From: Pseudochrobactrum sp. sp1633
GTDB taxonomy: Bacteria; Pseudomonadota; Alphaproteobacteria; Rhizobiales; Rhizobiaceae
Direction of reading: 5' to 3'
Assembly (NCBI RefSeq): GCF_030376605.1
Contig: NZ_JARRAE010000012.1
Location: 42,595 to 106,594, forward strand
DNA: 64,000 nucleotides
Of the stretch, positions 1-9,536 are shown in pieces. How positions within the stretch are numbered: the first letter of the stretch is position 1; each line of letters begins with the position of its first letter. The position numbers were made by a program, and so were the translations under genes. The notes under the pieces were generated by a model. That model was not told where the DNA came from, did no database searches, and saw only the letters and a program-made list of their open reading frames with translations.

Positions 1-816
1 GCCGTGCAGAATGAGCATTGCTGCGCTCTATATGGTGTGCCGACCATGTTTATCGGTATCCTCGATCATCCTGACTTTGCAACATTTGATGTCTCAAGCC
101 TGCGTACCGGTATTATGGCGGGCAGTCCCTGTCCGGTTGAGGTGATGAAGCGGGTGATCGAGCATCTGCATATGAAGCAGATCACAATCGCCTATGGTAT
201 GACAGAGACATCGCCGGTATCGTTTCAAAGCAGTGTCGATGACAGTCTTGAGCGCCGTGTTTCAACGGTTGGCAGGGTTCAGCCGCATTGCGAAGTGAAG
301 ATCATTGATAGCAGCGGGACAATTGTGCCGCGTGGTGTGTCGGGCGAACTCTGTACGCGCGGTTATCTCGTTATGCATGGCTATTGGGACGATCAGCGCC
401 AGACTGATGAGGCCGTGGATCAGGATGGCTGGATGCACACCGGCGACCTCGCCACCATTGATGCTGAGGGCTATTGCAATATTGTCGGGCGGATAAAGGA
501 TATTATTATCCGCGGCGGCGAGAACATTTATCCCCGCGAGGTTGAGGAATTTCTGTTTCGCCATCCTGCAATCAGGGATGTGCAGATCGTGGGTGTTCCC
601 GATCATAAATATGGCGAGGTAGTCTGTGCATGGATTATTTTGCGCGCAGATGCCGAACTGACAGCGGAGGATGTCCGCGCCTTCTGTGAGGGGCAGATCG
701 CCCATTATAAAATCCCGCATCACGTCAAATTCGTTGATCAGTTTCCGATGACGGTGACAGGTAAGATACAAAAATACATTATTCGCGACCAGATGATGCA
801 AGAACCGGGACTTTAG
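1..816 (+). CDS. AMP-forming acyl-CoA synthetase, C-terminal part
   Basis: The frame is open at base 1 and no start is visible, so this is the last ~270 residues of an ANL-superfamily acyl-CoA synthetase (acid + ATP + CoA to acyl-CoA). Visible signatures are [11 protein letters not shown] (adenylate-binding A5 region), the [20 protein letters not shown] hinge segment, and [10 protein letters not shown], which carries the C-terminal catalytic lysine. HMG-CoA lyase follows 35 nt downstream on the same strand, which fits a branched-chain or leucine/acetoacetate catabolic operon; the exact acyl substrate cannot be read from this fragment. The GTG at base 4 is internal and not a real start. Confidence 0.9.
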   Translation, partial: AVQNEHCCALYGVPTMFIGILDHPDFATFDVSSLRTGIMAGSPCPVEVMKRVIEHLHMKQITIAYGMTETSPVSFQSSVDDSLERRVSTVGRVQPHCEVKIIDSSGTIVPRGVSGELCTRGYLVMHGYWDDQRQTDEAVDQDGWMHTGDLATIDAEGYCNIVGRIKDIIIRGGENIYPREVEEFLFRHPAIRDVQIVGVPDHKYGEVVCAWIILRADAELTAEDVRAFCEGQIAHYKIPHHVKFVDQFPMTVTGKIQKYIIRDQMMQEPGL

Positions 817-851
817 GAAAGCAGAACAGCGTAAGCTGACGGGAGATCACA

Positions 852-1784
852 ATGGGAGAGCGTGTCAAAATTGTTGAAGTCGGCCCGCGCGATGGTCTGC
901 AAAATGAAAAGCAGATCATTGATACAAGCATCAAGCTTGAACTGATCGAGCGTCTGGTCGCGGCCGGTTTGCGCAATATTGAGGTGACGTCTTTCGTATC
1001 GCCCAAATGGATACCGCAAATGGCAGATCAGTCGGCGGTTATGCAGGGGCTGAAAACCCATGCCGGTGTTTCCTATTCGGTGCTCACGCCTAATCTGCAA
1101 GGCTTTGAGGCGGCGGTGGCCGCAGACGCAAAGGAGGTTGCCGTTTTTGCTGCGGCTTCAGAGACTTTCAGCCGGAAGAATATCAATGCCAGTATCGCGC
1201 AATCGCTGGAGCGTTTCGTGCCGGTCACAGAGCAAGCACTGAAATTGGGACTAAAAATACGCGGCTATGTCTCGTGCGTATTGGGCTGTCCCTATGAAGG
1301 AGAGATCGATCCGCGACGGGTCGCGCAAATCTCCAAAGAGATGTTCGATATGGGCTGTTATGAAATCAGCCTGGGCGACACGATTGGTGTCGGTGTGCCC
1401 GATGGTGTGAAGCGGCTGATTGAAAGTGTCGGTGCGCAGGTTCCCGTTGAGACACTGGCCGGACATTTTCACGATACCTATGGCATGGCCGTGGCCAATG
1501 TCGTGGCTGCCTATGCCTTGGGCATAAGAACTTTTGATGCCTCGGTCGCAGGGCTGGGTGGCTGCCCCTATGCCGCAGGCGCTACCGGCAATGTGGCGAC
1601 AGAAGATCTTGTCTGGCTGTTTAACCGGACAGGTGTGGAAACCGGTATTGACCTGAAGCAACTGGTGGATTGCGCAGTCTGGATCAGCAAATATCTTGGC
1701 CGCTCGCCGCAATCGCGGGTTGCTCAGGCGCTGAACAGCACCAGAGCGGCTCCGGTTAATATTGACCCGTTGAAGCTGTTATAA
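852..1784 (+). CDS. mvaB: Hydroxymethylglutaryl-CoA lyase
   Basis: 310 residues, normal for bacterial HMG-CoA lyase, which cleaves HMG-CoA to acetoacetate and acetyl-CoA in leucine and ketone-body metabolism. A DRE-TIM-type barrel is indicated by VEVGPRDGLQNE near the N-terminus, SLGDTIGVG, the metal-binding HFHDTYG, and GLGGCPYAAGATGNVATED, which contains the catalytic flexible-loop cysteine and the family signature. The ATG has a GGGAG Shine-Dalgarno 8 nt upstream. It sits just behind the acyl-CoA synthetase gene and is probably co-transcribed with it. Confidence 0.95.
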   Translation: MGERVKIVEVGPRDGLQNEKQIIDTSIKLELIERLVAAGLRNIEVTSFVSPKWIPQMADQSAVMQGLKTHAGVSYSVLTPNLQGFEAAVAADAKEVAVFAAASETFSRKNINASIAQSLERFVPVTEQALKLGLKIRGYVSCVLGCPYEGEIDPRRVAQISKEMFDMGCYEISLGDTIGVGVPDGVKRLIESVGAQVPVETLAGHFHDTYGMAVANVVAAYALGIRTFDASVAGLGGCPYAAGATGNVATEDLVWLFNRTGVETGIDLKQLVDCAVWISKYLGRSPQSRVAQALNSTRAAPVNIDPLKLL

Positions 1785-1990
1785 CTCTTTGTTTATAAAC
1801 ATATTTTGTTTGAAAGCTGTTTCATATTTTTCGGGGTGGGCTCTGACTCTACATGGCAGGCAGGTAATCATGTTTTGTAATATTAATGCATTACAGGGTG
1901 TTTATCGTTATTATGAAGCGATAGTCTGATTAAAACAGGCTCGTTGCTCTTCAAATACAGGTTTTTATACTTACGGTCAGAGAGGCAAAA

Positions 1991-3433
1991 ATGGCGAAAG
2001 CGAAATGGCAAGTCTATGGCGAGATAACCGGCCCTGTCATCATGATCGGTTTCGGATCTATCGGGCGCGGTACCTTGCCGCTGATTGAGCGTCATTTCAA
2101 ATTCGATAAAGCGCAGATGACCGTGATCGATCCGAGCGATATCAACCGTAAAATTCTTGATGATAAAGGCATCCGCTACATACAAGAGGCGATTACGAAA
2201 GAGAATTACAGGCAGGTGCTCGAGCCGCTTTTGAAGGGTGCCAAAGGCCAGCCTTTTGTCGTCAATCTTTCTATTGATACCAGCTCGCTTGAACTGATGC
2301 GTTTCAGCCGTGAACATGGCGCGCTTTATATTGATACGGTCACCGAACCCTGGCCCGGCTTTTACTTTGATGAGCAGGCGGATAATGCCTCCCGCACCAA
2401 TTATGCCCTACGTGAAACGATACGCGCTGAGAAGCGCAAAAATCCGGGCGGAACCACCGCCGTTTCCTGCTGCGGTGCCAATCCCGGCATGGTGTCGTGG
2501 TTTGTCAAAAAAGCCCTGATTGATCTCGCGACAGAGTTGAAAATCGACTTCACCGAACCGGCAGCAGATGACCGTTCCGGTTGGGCAAAACTGATGAAGA
2601 AGGCCGGTGTCAAAGGCATTCATATTGCCGAGCGCGATACACAGCGCGCTAAAGAGCCCAAGCCTTTTAATGCGTTCTGGAATACGTGGTCAGTCGAGGG
2701 CTTTATCTCGGAAGGGTTGCAACCGGCAGAACTCGGCTGGGGCAGCCATGAAAAATGGAAACCGAAAAACGCCCGCAAACAGAAGAAAGGCAGTAAAGCA
2801 GCCATTTTTCTTGAGCAACCGGGCGGTAATACCCGCATCCGCACGTGGTGCCCGACCCTTGGCGCGCAATATGGCCTGCTGGTGACGCATAATGAGGCGA
2901 TTTCCATTGCAGACTTTTTCACGCTGCGCGACAAGAAGGGTAAACTCGACTACCGCCTGACCTGCCACTACGCCTATCACCCGAGCAATGTTGCCCTGCT
3001 TTCACTGGACGAGATGTTTGGTGCCAGCGGCAAGGCGCAGCCGGTACAGCATGTGCTCGGAGAAGATGAAATTATTGACGGCTCCGATGAGCTAGGGGTT
3101 TTGCTCTACGGTCACGATAAGAATGCATATTGGTATGGCTCGCAGCTGACAGTTGCGGAGGCGCGTGCTCTTGCCCCTTATCAGAATGCGACCGGATTGC
3201 AGGTTTCTTCCGCAGTGCTGGCAGGCATGGTCTGGGCACTGGAAAACCCTGAAAGGGGCATTGTTGAGACTGACGAGATGGATTATCGCCGCTGCCTGGA
3301 CGTGCAGATGCAATATCTGGGGCCGGTCAAAGGTTATTATACCGACTGGACACCGCTGGAAGGTCGCAGCCATCTCTTTCAGGAAGAACTCGACACCAAA
3401 GACCCGTGGCAGTTCCGCAATATTCTCGTGTGA
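1991..3433 (+). CDS. hss: Homospermidine synthase
   Basis: 480 residues, the expected size for the bacterial NAD-dependent enzyme that condenses two putrescines (or putrescine and spermidine) to homospermidine with loss of ammonia. The N-terminus has a Rossmann dinucleotide site, MIGFGSIGRGTLPLIERHF, followed by the saccharopine-dehydrogenase-like fold; SCCGANPGMVSWFV is another conserved block. The ATG follows an AGAGG ribosome site and a 206-nt intergenic region in which I recognise no known motif. The gene stands alone; no ornithine or arginine decarboxylase is adjacent. Homospermidine is a characteristic polyamine of many alphaproteobacteria. Confidence 0.93.
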   Translation: MAKAKWQVYGEITGPVIMIGFGSIGRGTLPLIERHFKFDKAQMTVIDPSDINRKILDDKGIRYIQEAITKENYRQVLEPLLKGAKGQPFVVNLSIDTSSLELMRFSREHGALYIDTVTEPWPGFYFDEQADNASRTNYALRETIRAEKRKNPGGTTAVSCCGANPGMVSWFVKKALIDLATELKIDFTEPAADDRSGWAKLMKKAGVKGIHIAERDTQRAKEPKPFNAFWNTWSVEGFISEGLQPAELGWGSHEKWKPKNARKQKKGSKAAIFLEQPGGNTRIRTWCPTLGAQYGLLVTHNEAISIADFFTLRDKKGKLDYRLTCHYAYHPSNVALLSLDEMFGASGKAQPVQHVLGEDEIIDGSDELGVLLYGHDKNAYWYGSQLTVAEARALAPYQNATGLQVSSAVLAGMVWALENPERGIVETDEMDYRRCLDVQMQYLGPVKGYYTDWTPLEGRSHLFQEELDTKDPWQFRNILV

Positions 3434-3467
3434 TCCGTCTCCGGTCAGGGCTGTATCAAGGTTCGGG

Positions 3468-3488
3468 CAAGCGGCCAAAAACCGCTTG
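3468..3488 (+). terminator. Hairpin after the homospermidine synthase gene
   Basis: A 7-bp stem (CAAGCGG / CCGCTTG) with an A-rich loop lies 34 nt after the hss stop. It lacks a proper T-run, so it is at best a weak terminator or an mRNA 3' end stabiliser. Confidence 0.35.
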
Positions 3489-3693
3489 TTCCGCCTCTGA
3501 TCCGGCAGTATCTGACTGGTCTGCACTTTTATTGCAGTGCATGAAACGCAAAAGCGAGGTTCCAGAATGACAGTTGTTTCTGTGCCATGTGCCGGCGGGC
3601 GTAAGCCGGATTTGTGCGGAACATATGATCTGTTCCGTCTGGTAACATTCATGGTGCAGGCGCGCAGCGCTGCACCTTCAGGATCGCTTTTAT

Positions 3694-4752
3694 ATGAGAA
3701 AAATCGAGCAAAAGACCTATGCGGTCGCTCACGCTGTTTTAGCTGAACTATCTTCTGTCCATCTTGCCGTCGTCGCTGTTCTCGACGGTATGATTGACGG
3801 AGAAATATGGGTCGATGATCCGGTCAATCCTGCGGTTGTCATTGTCGTTAATGGCGATACGTATTTTCTGGCAGGTACTCCGGATGCCGCAGCCCCGACC
3901 TTGAAAAGTGTCAAAGACATTATTCCCGACTGGGCTTATCTCTTTGTGGAAGACTGCTGGGTTCCGCATCTCTCCAAGATCTGGAACAACAGCTTTGCCA
4001 TTCCGCATCCGCGCATTCGGATGGGATATGTGTCCGGTACTGCCTTGCCTGCACCACGCCTGCCATCTGCGCAGTTTGAACTTGTGCCGATTGACCGTGC
4101 CTTGTTTGATCGCAATCCTGATAGTCTGGATGTGCTAATTGACAATGTTGAGGGATGGGGTTCAGAAGATACTTTCTTTGAATCCGCAGTTGGCTTTTGT
4201 GTCCTGCATGAGGGCAAGATCGTCAGCCACAGCGTAACGGATAGTGTCAGTGGTTCCCGATGTGAAGTCGGTGTGGGAACAGATGCCGGATTCCGGCGTA
4301 TGGGGCTTGGGCATGCGGTTGTTTCCGCTACAATTGCCGAGTGCATCAGGCGCGGCCATCATGCTGTTGAATGGCATACGCATGTCTCAAACAAAGGTTC
4401 GCTGGCAATCGGCAAGGCCATAGGACTTGTCGAACTGGACAGGCACACGGCTTATAGTTGCAGTCTGCCGGCCGAAAATATTGGCGATCTCAGTTCTGAC
4501 GATTGTTTGGAACTGGCGGTTCATTTTGAGAAGGCCGGCGAACATATCAACTGGAGCCGTTTTCATGCAGCCGGAGCGCGGGCGCTTGCCGGTGAGCGTG
4601 AAAAGGCTCTTGAGAATGTTCGTCTTCTGATCGAGGGGGGCTGGGAAGGTGAGGCCGAATGGCTGGAGGGGTTCTGGGCTCTTCAGACGCTGACAGATGA
4701 TCCGGCATTTCAGGCTTTGCTTCAGCTGAAGCGAGCAGGACAGACTGTATAA
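3694..4752 (+). CDS. GNAT-family N-acetyltransferase
   Basis: 352 residues. The C-terminal half carries the GNAT acetyl-CoA-binding region: VGVGTDAGFRRMGLGHAVV (the R/Q-x-x-G-x-G/A pyrophosphate loop as FRRMGLG), then HTHVSNKGSLAIGKAIGLVE, a typical N-x-x-S-x-x-x-x-x-x-x-G stretch. The first ~130 residues have no motif I recognise, and the last ~60 (SRFHAAGARALAGEREKAL onward) look like a degenerate TPR-like helical pair. The architecture resembles the large GNAT proteins of the PF12746 type; the substrate is unknown. The start is an ATG with AGGA about 11 nt upstream. Confidence 0.75.
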   Translation: MRKIEQKTYAVAHAVLAELSSVHLAVVAVLDGMIDGEIWVDDPVNPAVVIVVNGDTYFLAGTPDAAAPTLKSVKDIIPDWAYLFVEDCWVPHLSKIWNNSFAIPHPRIRMGYVSGTALPAPRLPSAQFELVPIDRALFDRNPDSLDVLIDNVEGWGSEDTFFESAVGFCVLHEGKIVSHSVTDSVSGSRCEVGVGTDAGFRRMGLGHAVVSATIAECIRRGHHAVEWHTHVSNKGSLAIGKAIGLVELDRHTAYSCSLPAENIGDLSSDDCLELAVHFEKAGEHINWSRFHAAGARALAGEREKALENVRLLIEGGWEGEAEWLEGFWALQTLTDDPAFQALLQLKRAGQTV

Positions 4753-4822
4753 ATAGCATTCATAAATGATACTCTGCCGCATCTTTGATGCGGCCAGTTT
4801 CCGCATCATAACGGAGAGACTG

Positions 4823-6217
4823 ATGAAACTTGCTTTCTCTACTTTCATGGCTGCTTTATTCATGCTGACGCCGGTCTATGGTCAGGAGGTGACTCTTCCT
4901 TCGGATGCGGACATCACCCAGATTTTAACCGACCGTATTGACCGTGATCAGGCTGGCACTGGTATCGTTGTCGCTGTGGTTGAGAATGGTAAGGCACGGT
5001 TCACCTCTCATGGTTATTTTGGACGAGATGACCTTCGGCCGGTCGATGAATATACGCTGTTTGAAGCGGGCTCGATTACCAAGATATTTACCAACCTGCT
5101 GTTGGCACAGCTTGTTCTCGACGGGCGTATTGATCTCGATGCGCCGATTACCAACTATCTTCCCGCCGGTACAATTCTGCCCGACTTTGAGGGCAGGGCA
5201 ATAACCGCTTTTGATCTGTCGACACACAGTTCGGGCTTGTCAGGACTACCGGATGATCTGATGGCAGCGGGGTTAAAAAATCCGTATACAGGCTATGGAC
5301 GTCAGGCATTTTTGGATTGGCTGGCGGGTGTTCGCATTACCCGCCCGATCGGGCAAACTTTCGAATATTCAATCGCGGGCACGGCGCTGCTGGCGCTGGC
5401 TATTACCCATGTTGATGGCCGGTCTTATGCACAGATGCTGCAGGAAGTGATACTTGATCCGCTTGGCATGCAACAGACAAGCCTTGCATTAACCGGTACA
5501 GTGCGTCCGGATATGGCAACCGGCCACGATCTGAGCGGTGCACCGGTCAGTCACTGGGACTTTGATGTCTTTGCACCGGCAGGGGCGCTGATCACGTCTG
5601 CAAGCGATCTCACCAAATTTATGACCGCAGCCTCGGGTCAGATGGAGACTCCACTAACACCCGCTTTCAACCTGTTGCTTGAGCGTACCCGCTCTGCCGG
5701 TGACGGCACCAAACGGGTTGGTCTTGGCCCTTTCATCTCGAAACTCGCAAAGCGTACGATTGTCTGGCATAACGGCAAGACCGGCGGCTTTAACAGCTTT
5801 GCCGGCATCGACAGGGAAAACGGCAATGGCGTTATCATTCTGGCCAACCGGATTTCCACATCAGGCATAGAAGATATCGGCGCGCATCTGCTGGATAAAG
5901 AACAGCAACTGGTTCAACAGCCAAAGCCCCGCATGGTTGCCCGGATTGATCCGGCTCTTTTGCAAAACTATACCGGCATTTACCAGTTGGGTCTGATGAC
6001 ATTTATGACTGTCACAGCAGAACAGGGACAGCTTTTTATCCAGCTTACCGGCCAGCAACGATTTGCCGTGTATCCGGAAAGCGAAACCAAATTCTTTGTG
6101 CGCGAGGTGGATGCGCAGATCAGCTTTAGTGTCCGTGACGGTAAAACGACTTCGCTAACTCTGCATCAGAACGGGCGCAATTTAGCCGCGTTGCGTGTCC
6201 CAGACCCGCACCCTTAA
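4823..6217 (+). CDS. Class C beta-lactamase-like serine hydrolase
   Basis: 464 residues from the ATG at 4823, chosen because it has GGAGA 5 nt upstream and opens with a clean signal peptide (MKLAFSTFMAALFMLTPVYG, cleavage near residue 20); the upstream in-frame ATG at 4766 would bury it. The serine beta-lactamase/esterase fold is shown by S84-I-T-K87 (SxxK nucleophile motif) and a HNGKTGGFNSF block in the position of the third motif. The second motif reads YSI rather than Y-x-N. A C-terminal ~110-residue lipocalin-like or beta-rich tail follows. Periplasmic; could be an esterase or peptidase rather than a true beta-lactamase. Confidence 0.82.
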   Translation: MKLAFSTFMAALFMLTPVYGQEVTLPSDADITQILTDRIDRDQAGTGIVVAVVENGKARFTSHGYFGRDDLRPVDEYTLFEAGSITKIFTNLLLAQLVLDGRIDLDAPITNYLPAGTILPDFEGRAITAFDLSTHSSGLSGLPDDLMAAGLKNPYTGYGRQAFLDWLAGVRITRPIGQTFEYSIAGTALLALAITHVDGRSYAQMLQEVILDPLGMQQTSLALTGTVRPDMATGHDLSGAPVSHWDFDVFAPAGALITSASDLTKFMTAASGQMETPLTPAFNLLLERTRSAGDGTKRVGLGPFISKLAKRTIVWHNGKTGGFNSFAGIDRENGNGVIILANRISTSGIEDIGAHLLDKEQQLVQQPKPRMVARIDPALLQNYTGIYQLGLMTFMTVTAEQGQLFIQLTGQQRFAVYPESETKFFVREVDAQISFSVRDGKTTSLTLHQNGRNLAALRVPDPHP

Positions 6218-6330
6218 AATCAGAGGGCTGCAACTCATGCCTGATCTGTAGGATATGCAACAGTGGCATCGGCATGACCAAAGCGGTCAAACCGCCGATG
6301 CGATCTTCTTTTTCAATATTCCAGCGTGCT

Positions 6331-7410
6331 TTATGCAGCTTGTTCTACAAGCGGGGGATTTCCCTTGGTTTTTAAAAGATACTTTCTGCAGAGGCGCAAT
6401 AAAGGGCGCTCGACAAACACGTATAAAAGGCAACCGCATAAAATTGTTATGCAAAATGTGACGAAATACACAACCAAAGAGTTTACCGCGACAAAGCCAG
6501 AGAGCTTGATGACGATCTTTGCAATCAGCCCCAGAAAGGCTAAATGCGTGAGATAGATCGTATAGGACGCATCGCCGATCAGGCTGAGCAGTTTAAAGCG
6601 CGACGCCGGAAAACCAGCTCTTTCATAGGCCGCAGCGCCAACAATGATGAACCCGAAGCTGGCAGCATAAGCCAGCTGAAGATAATTGTAGGTCAGCCGC
6701 TTGCTCTCAAGGAAGTAGATGAGAATGAAGAGCGCCAGACCGAAAGGGAATGCCGGTTTCAGATTGATATTCTGCGAATGCTTCAAAGCATAGAAAGCGG
6801 CCATGCCGATAAGAAAGTTAAAATTCAGAGGCGAAAAATAGGTTGTCAGAGGCAGTCGGGCACCTTCCTCAGGATACTGAAAAACAATACCGCCCGCTAA
6901 TAACCACACGAACATCACTATTATCCCGAGGGTGCGGTTTAGAATGAGCGTGGCAAAAATCAGATAGAAAGCCAGCTCATGGATCAGTGTCCATGCAGGC
7001 GTGATCGGCAGCTCAAAACTATCGAGTCGGATCAGGAATAGTGTTGATATCCAGTTGCTGAAGCTCTCAGGGACAATACTGGCGCTGCCAAAGCCCAAGG
7101 CGACCAGAATACAAAAAATCGCAGTGTAGAGCCAATATACCGGAAAGAGCCGGATGAAGCGTTTGATTAAATAGTCCCGGGCACGATCTGGCTGATTAAT
7201 ATCGTTGTGATGTGCGAAAACGATGATGAAACCAGACAAAACGAAGAAAAAATCCACGCCTAAATTGCCGCGATGCGTGAAATTCAGCAACACAGCATCA
7301 TTCAGATAACGAGGGCTTCCGAGTAAAAGCGACAGGTGAAAAGCCACAACTGCTATGGCTGCTAAACCGCGGCCTTGCTGCAGGGATTTTAATTGAATTG
7401 GCTTATTCAT
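6331..7410 (-). CDS. Membrane acyltransferase family 3 (OafA-like)
   Basis: 359 residues from the ATG at 7410, preferred over the start at 7443 because GGGGAAG lies 6 nt upstream and the protein then opens MNKPIQLKSLQQGRGLAAIA as in this family. The N-terminal AVVAFHLSLL carries the conserved catalytic histidine in the first membrane helix, and VDFFFVLSGFIIVF is the family signature. About ten hydrophobic segments follow. Such proteins O-acylate cell-surface polysaccharides, lipids or peptidoglycan; the acceptor is unknown. Single gene, convergent with the hydrolase upstream. Confidence 0.88.
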   Translation of the reverse strand: MNKPIQLKSLQQGRGLAAIAVVAFHLSLLLGSPRYLNDAVLLNFTHRGNLGVDFFFVLSGFIIVFAHHNDINQPDRARDYLIKRFIRLFPVYWLYTAIFCILVALGFGSASIVPESFSNWISTLFLIRLDSFELPITPAWTLIHELAFYLIFATLILNRTLGIIVMFVWLLAGGIVFQYPEEGARLPLTTYFSPLNFNFLIGMAAFYALKHSQNINLKPAFPFGLALFILIYFLESKRLTYNYLQLAYAASFGFIIVGAAAYERAGFPASRFKLLSLIGDASYTIYLTHLAFLGLIAKIVIKLSGFVAVNSLVVYFVTFCITILCGCLLYVFVERPLLRLCRKYLLKTKGNPPLVEQAA

Positions 7411-7748
7411 ATTCTTCCCCGAAAAAGAATAAATATTTATCAAGTGGAGTTCTTGTAAAACACTTATCTTATTATGAGAAGTTTATCTTTTTTCTGTATT
7501 TATATTAAATATTTGAATTGCAGTAATATGAAATATATAAGCTTGGCAGTGCCGATATCCCGCCGGAAGGCATAGGCCTGACAAGGTGGAAGCCGGAGCC
7601 TCGCCCAGCAAAGAGGGCACTCATACCGGCTTTTCAATAGTGCGATAATCATCTTTGCGGGCGCTGTTTTAGGGCGCAGATACCGGTCTATGCATCAATG
7701 CTTATTTTAGCTACACTTCGATCAGTGACACTGGCAAGGAGTTGAGCG
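7411..7748. other. 338-nt intergenic region with foldable leader before the antiporter gene
   Basis: Divergent promoter region between the acyltransferase (-) and the antiporter (+). Bases 7411-7550 are AT-rich and featureless to my eye. Bases 7560-7632 are GC-richer and can fold: a small hairpin AGGC/GCCT (7568-7571 with 7576-7579), and a larger one with outer stem AAGCCGG/CCGGCTT (7590-7596 with 7626-7632) enclosing CCTC/GAGG (7599-7602 with 7613-7616), ending in TTTT. This could be an attenuator or a structured leader of the antiporter mRNA. I do not recognise it as a known riboswitch class. Confidence 0.45.
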
Positions 7749-9536
7749 ATGGCAGGAACCGAAACCGCAACCCATGCCGCTGAAGCCGTTCAACATGGCG
7801 GTTTTGATTTGGTTCCTATTGTCATTCTGCTGGGCACTGCCGTCATCGCTGTTCCGCTTTTCAAGCGTATAGGGCTTGGTTCGGTGCTTGGTTATCTTGC
7901 TGCCGGATTGTTCATCGGGCCGTTCGGTCTGGGGCTGTTCTCAAACCCGCAGGCTATCTTGCATGTTGCCGAGCTGGGCGTGGTGATGTTTCTTTTTATC
8001 ATCGGTCTGGAAATGCAGCCCTCGAGGCTATGGTCTATGCGCGGCGAGATTTTCGGGCTTGGTCTGGCGCAGGTTACGGTGTGTATCGCTCTTTTGACCT
8101 GTGTCGGTCTTGCGCTTGGTTACTCGGTTCCGCAGAGCTTTGTTGCAGGCACAGGCTTTGTGCTGACCTCCACCGCCATTGTGATGCAGATGCTGGAAGA
8201 GCGTCATGCTATGGGGCTGCCGAAAGGCCGCCGCATTGTTGCAATTCTCCTGCTTGAAGATCTTGCTATTGTGCCGCTGCTGGCTCTTGTGGTCTTTCTG
8301 GCGCCGGGCGGTGAAGAAGCCACGCTTAGTGACCGCCTGACCGGTATTGCAATTGGTCTTGCCTCGATTGCCGGTCTGATCCTCGCCGGACGCTACCTGC
8401 TTGATCCGCTGTTTCGCATTCTCGGCAAGGCGAGGGCGCGTGAGGTTATGACAGCGGCCGCTCTCTTTGTGGTGCTGGGGGCTGCACTTGTTATGCAGCT
8501 CGGCGGGTTGTCGATGGCGATGGGGGCATTTCTCGCGGGCGTGCTGCTCTCGGAATCCTCTTTCCGCCATCAACTGGAAGCTGATATCGAACCTTTTCGC
8601 GGTATTCTGCTTGGCTTGTTTTTCCTTGGTGTCGGCATGTCGCTCGATTTTGCGGTGATTGCCGCAAACTGGCAGCTTATTATTATCGCGGTCATCGCTT
8701 ATATGTTGCTGAAGATGATCGGCATTTATGTCATTGCCCGTCTGTTTCGCGCGGGCAATCGTGAGGCGATGGAGCGTGCCGTGTTGATGGCGCAGGGTGG
8801 CGAATTTGCTTTCGTGCTCAATGCTGCTGCGGCTTCTGTCAATATTATTGATACAAGCGCCAATGCGATCCTGACGGCGACGATCATCGTTTCTATGGCA
8901 CTCACGCCGGTGATGATCATTCTTTATGACCGGCTGATGCCAAAACCGGAACCGACAATGGACGGGGTTGAGGCGGCGGAAAACCTGTCGGCAAGTGTGC
9001 TGCTGATAGGTTTCGGGCGTTTTGGTCAGATTGTCAGCCAGCCTTTGCTTGGCAATAGCTGTTCAATTTCGATTATCGAAACGGATACAGACGCCATTCG
9101 CGATGCGCGGGACTTCGGCTTCAAGATCTATTTCGGTGATGGCTCGCGTCTTGATATTCTCCATGCTGCCGGAGCGCATCATGCACGGTTGATTATTGTC
9201 GGTATTGACGACCGCGAGGCCAGTCTGAAAATTGCGGAGATCGTGAAGGCGGAGTTTCCACTGGTTCCGGTGCTGGCGCGGGCATTCGACCGTGAGCATG
9301 CCATCGAGCTGATCCATGCGGGTGTGGAGTATCAGATCCGTGAGACATTTGAATCCGCACTGGCTCTTGGCGAAAAAGCGCTGGAAATCCTTGATGTTGA
9401 GGAGGATGAGCGCGTGCGCGTGATGGAGGATGTCCGCCGCCGCGACAGCGACCGCCTTGCAATCGAAATTACCGGCGGTATTTATGCGGCGCGTGACCTT
9501 ATTCATGGTAACGCGCCGCGCAAACCTGCTGTTTAA
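7749..9536 (+). CDS. Kef-type K+/H+ antiporter (CPA2) with RCK domain
   Basis: 595 residues. Residues ~20-395 are a CPA2 exchanger with about 12 membrane helices (for example FKRIGLGSVLGYLAAGLFIG and the ELGVVMFLFIIGLEM helix typical of KefB/KefC). Residues ~415-560 form a TrkA-N/RCK Rossmann domain starting VLLIGFGRFGQIVSQPLL with an acidic IIETD end to the second strand, the site for NAD(H)-type ligands. Start ATG with AAGGAG 9 nt upstream. It should export K+ in exchange for H+ under electrophilic or alkaline stress. No KefF/KefG-like partner is adjacent. Confidence 0.9.
   Translation: MAGTETATHAAEAVQHGGFDLVPIVILLGTAVIAVPLFKRIGLGSVLGYLAAGLFIGPFGLGLFSNPQAILHVAELGVVMFLFIIGLEMQPSRLWSMRGEIFGLGLAQVTVCIALLTCVGLALGYSVPQSFVAGTGFVLTSTAIVMQMLEERHAMGLPKGRRIVAILLLEDLAIVPLLALVVFLAPGGEEATLSDRLTGIAIGLASIAGLILAGRYLLDPLFRILGKARAREVMTAAALFVVLGAALVMQLGGLSMAMGAFLAGVLLSESSFRHQLEADIEPFRGILLGLFFLGVGMSLDFAVIAANWQLIIIAVIAYMLLKMIGIYVIARLFRAGNREAMERAVLMAQGGEFAFVLNAAAASVNIIDTSANAILTATIIVSMALTPVMIILYDRLMPKPEPTMDGVEAAENLSASVLLIGFGRFGQIVSQPLLGNSCSISIIETDTDAIRDARDFGFKIYFGDGSRLDILHAAGAHHARLIIVGIDDREASLKIAEIVKAEFPLVPVLARAFDREHAIELIHAGVEYQIRETFESALALGEKALEILDVEEDERVRVMEDVRRRDSDRLAIEITGGIYAARDLIHGNAPRKPAV

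Noticed and set aside
262..801. Long antisense frames opposite the chromosomal genes (for example 262-801, 8028-8573, 15706-16386, 18138-18830, 32423-33298)
   Set aside because: Each is the mirror of a well-supported gene, is rich in Arg/His/Gln as expected from antisense of GC-biased codons, and shows no motif or ribosome site.
7560..7635. Match to a known riboswitch class (cobalamin, SAM-II, ybhL, speF types considered)
   Set aside because: None of the conserved boxes of these classes could be found by eye, so only a generic foldable leader is claimed.
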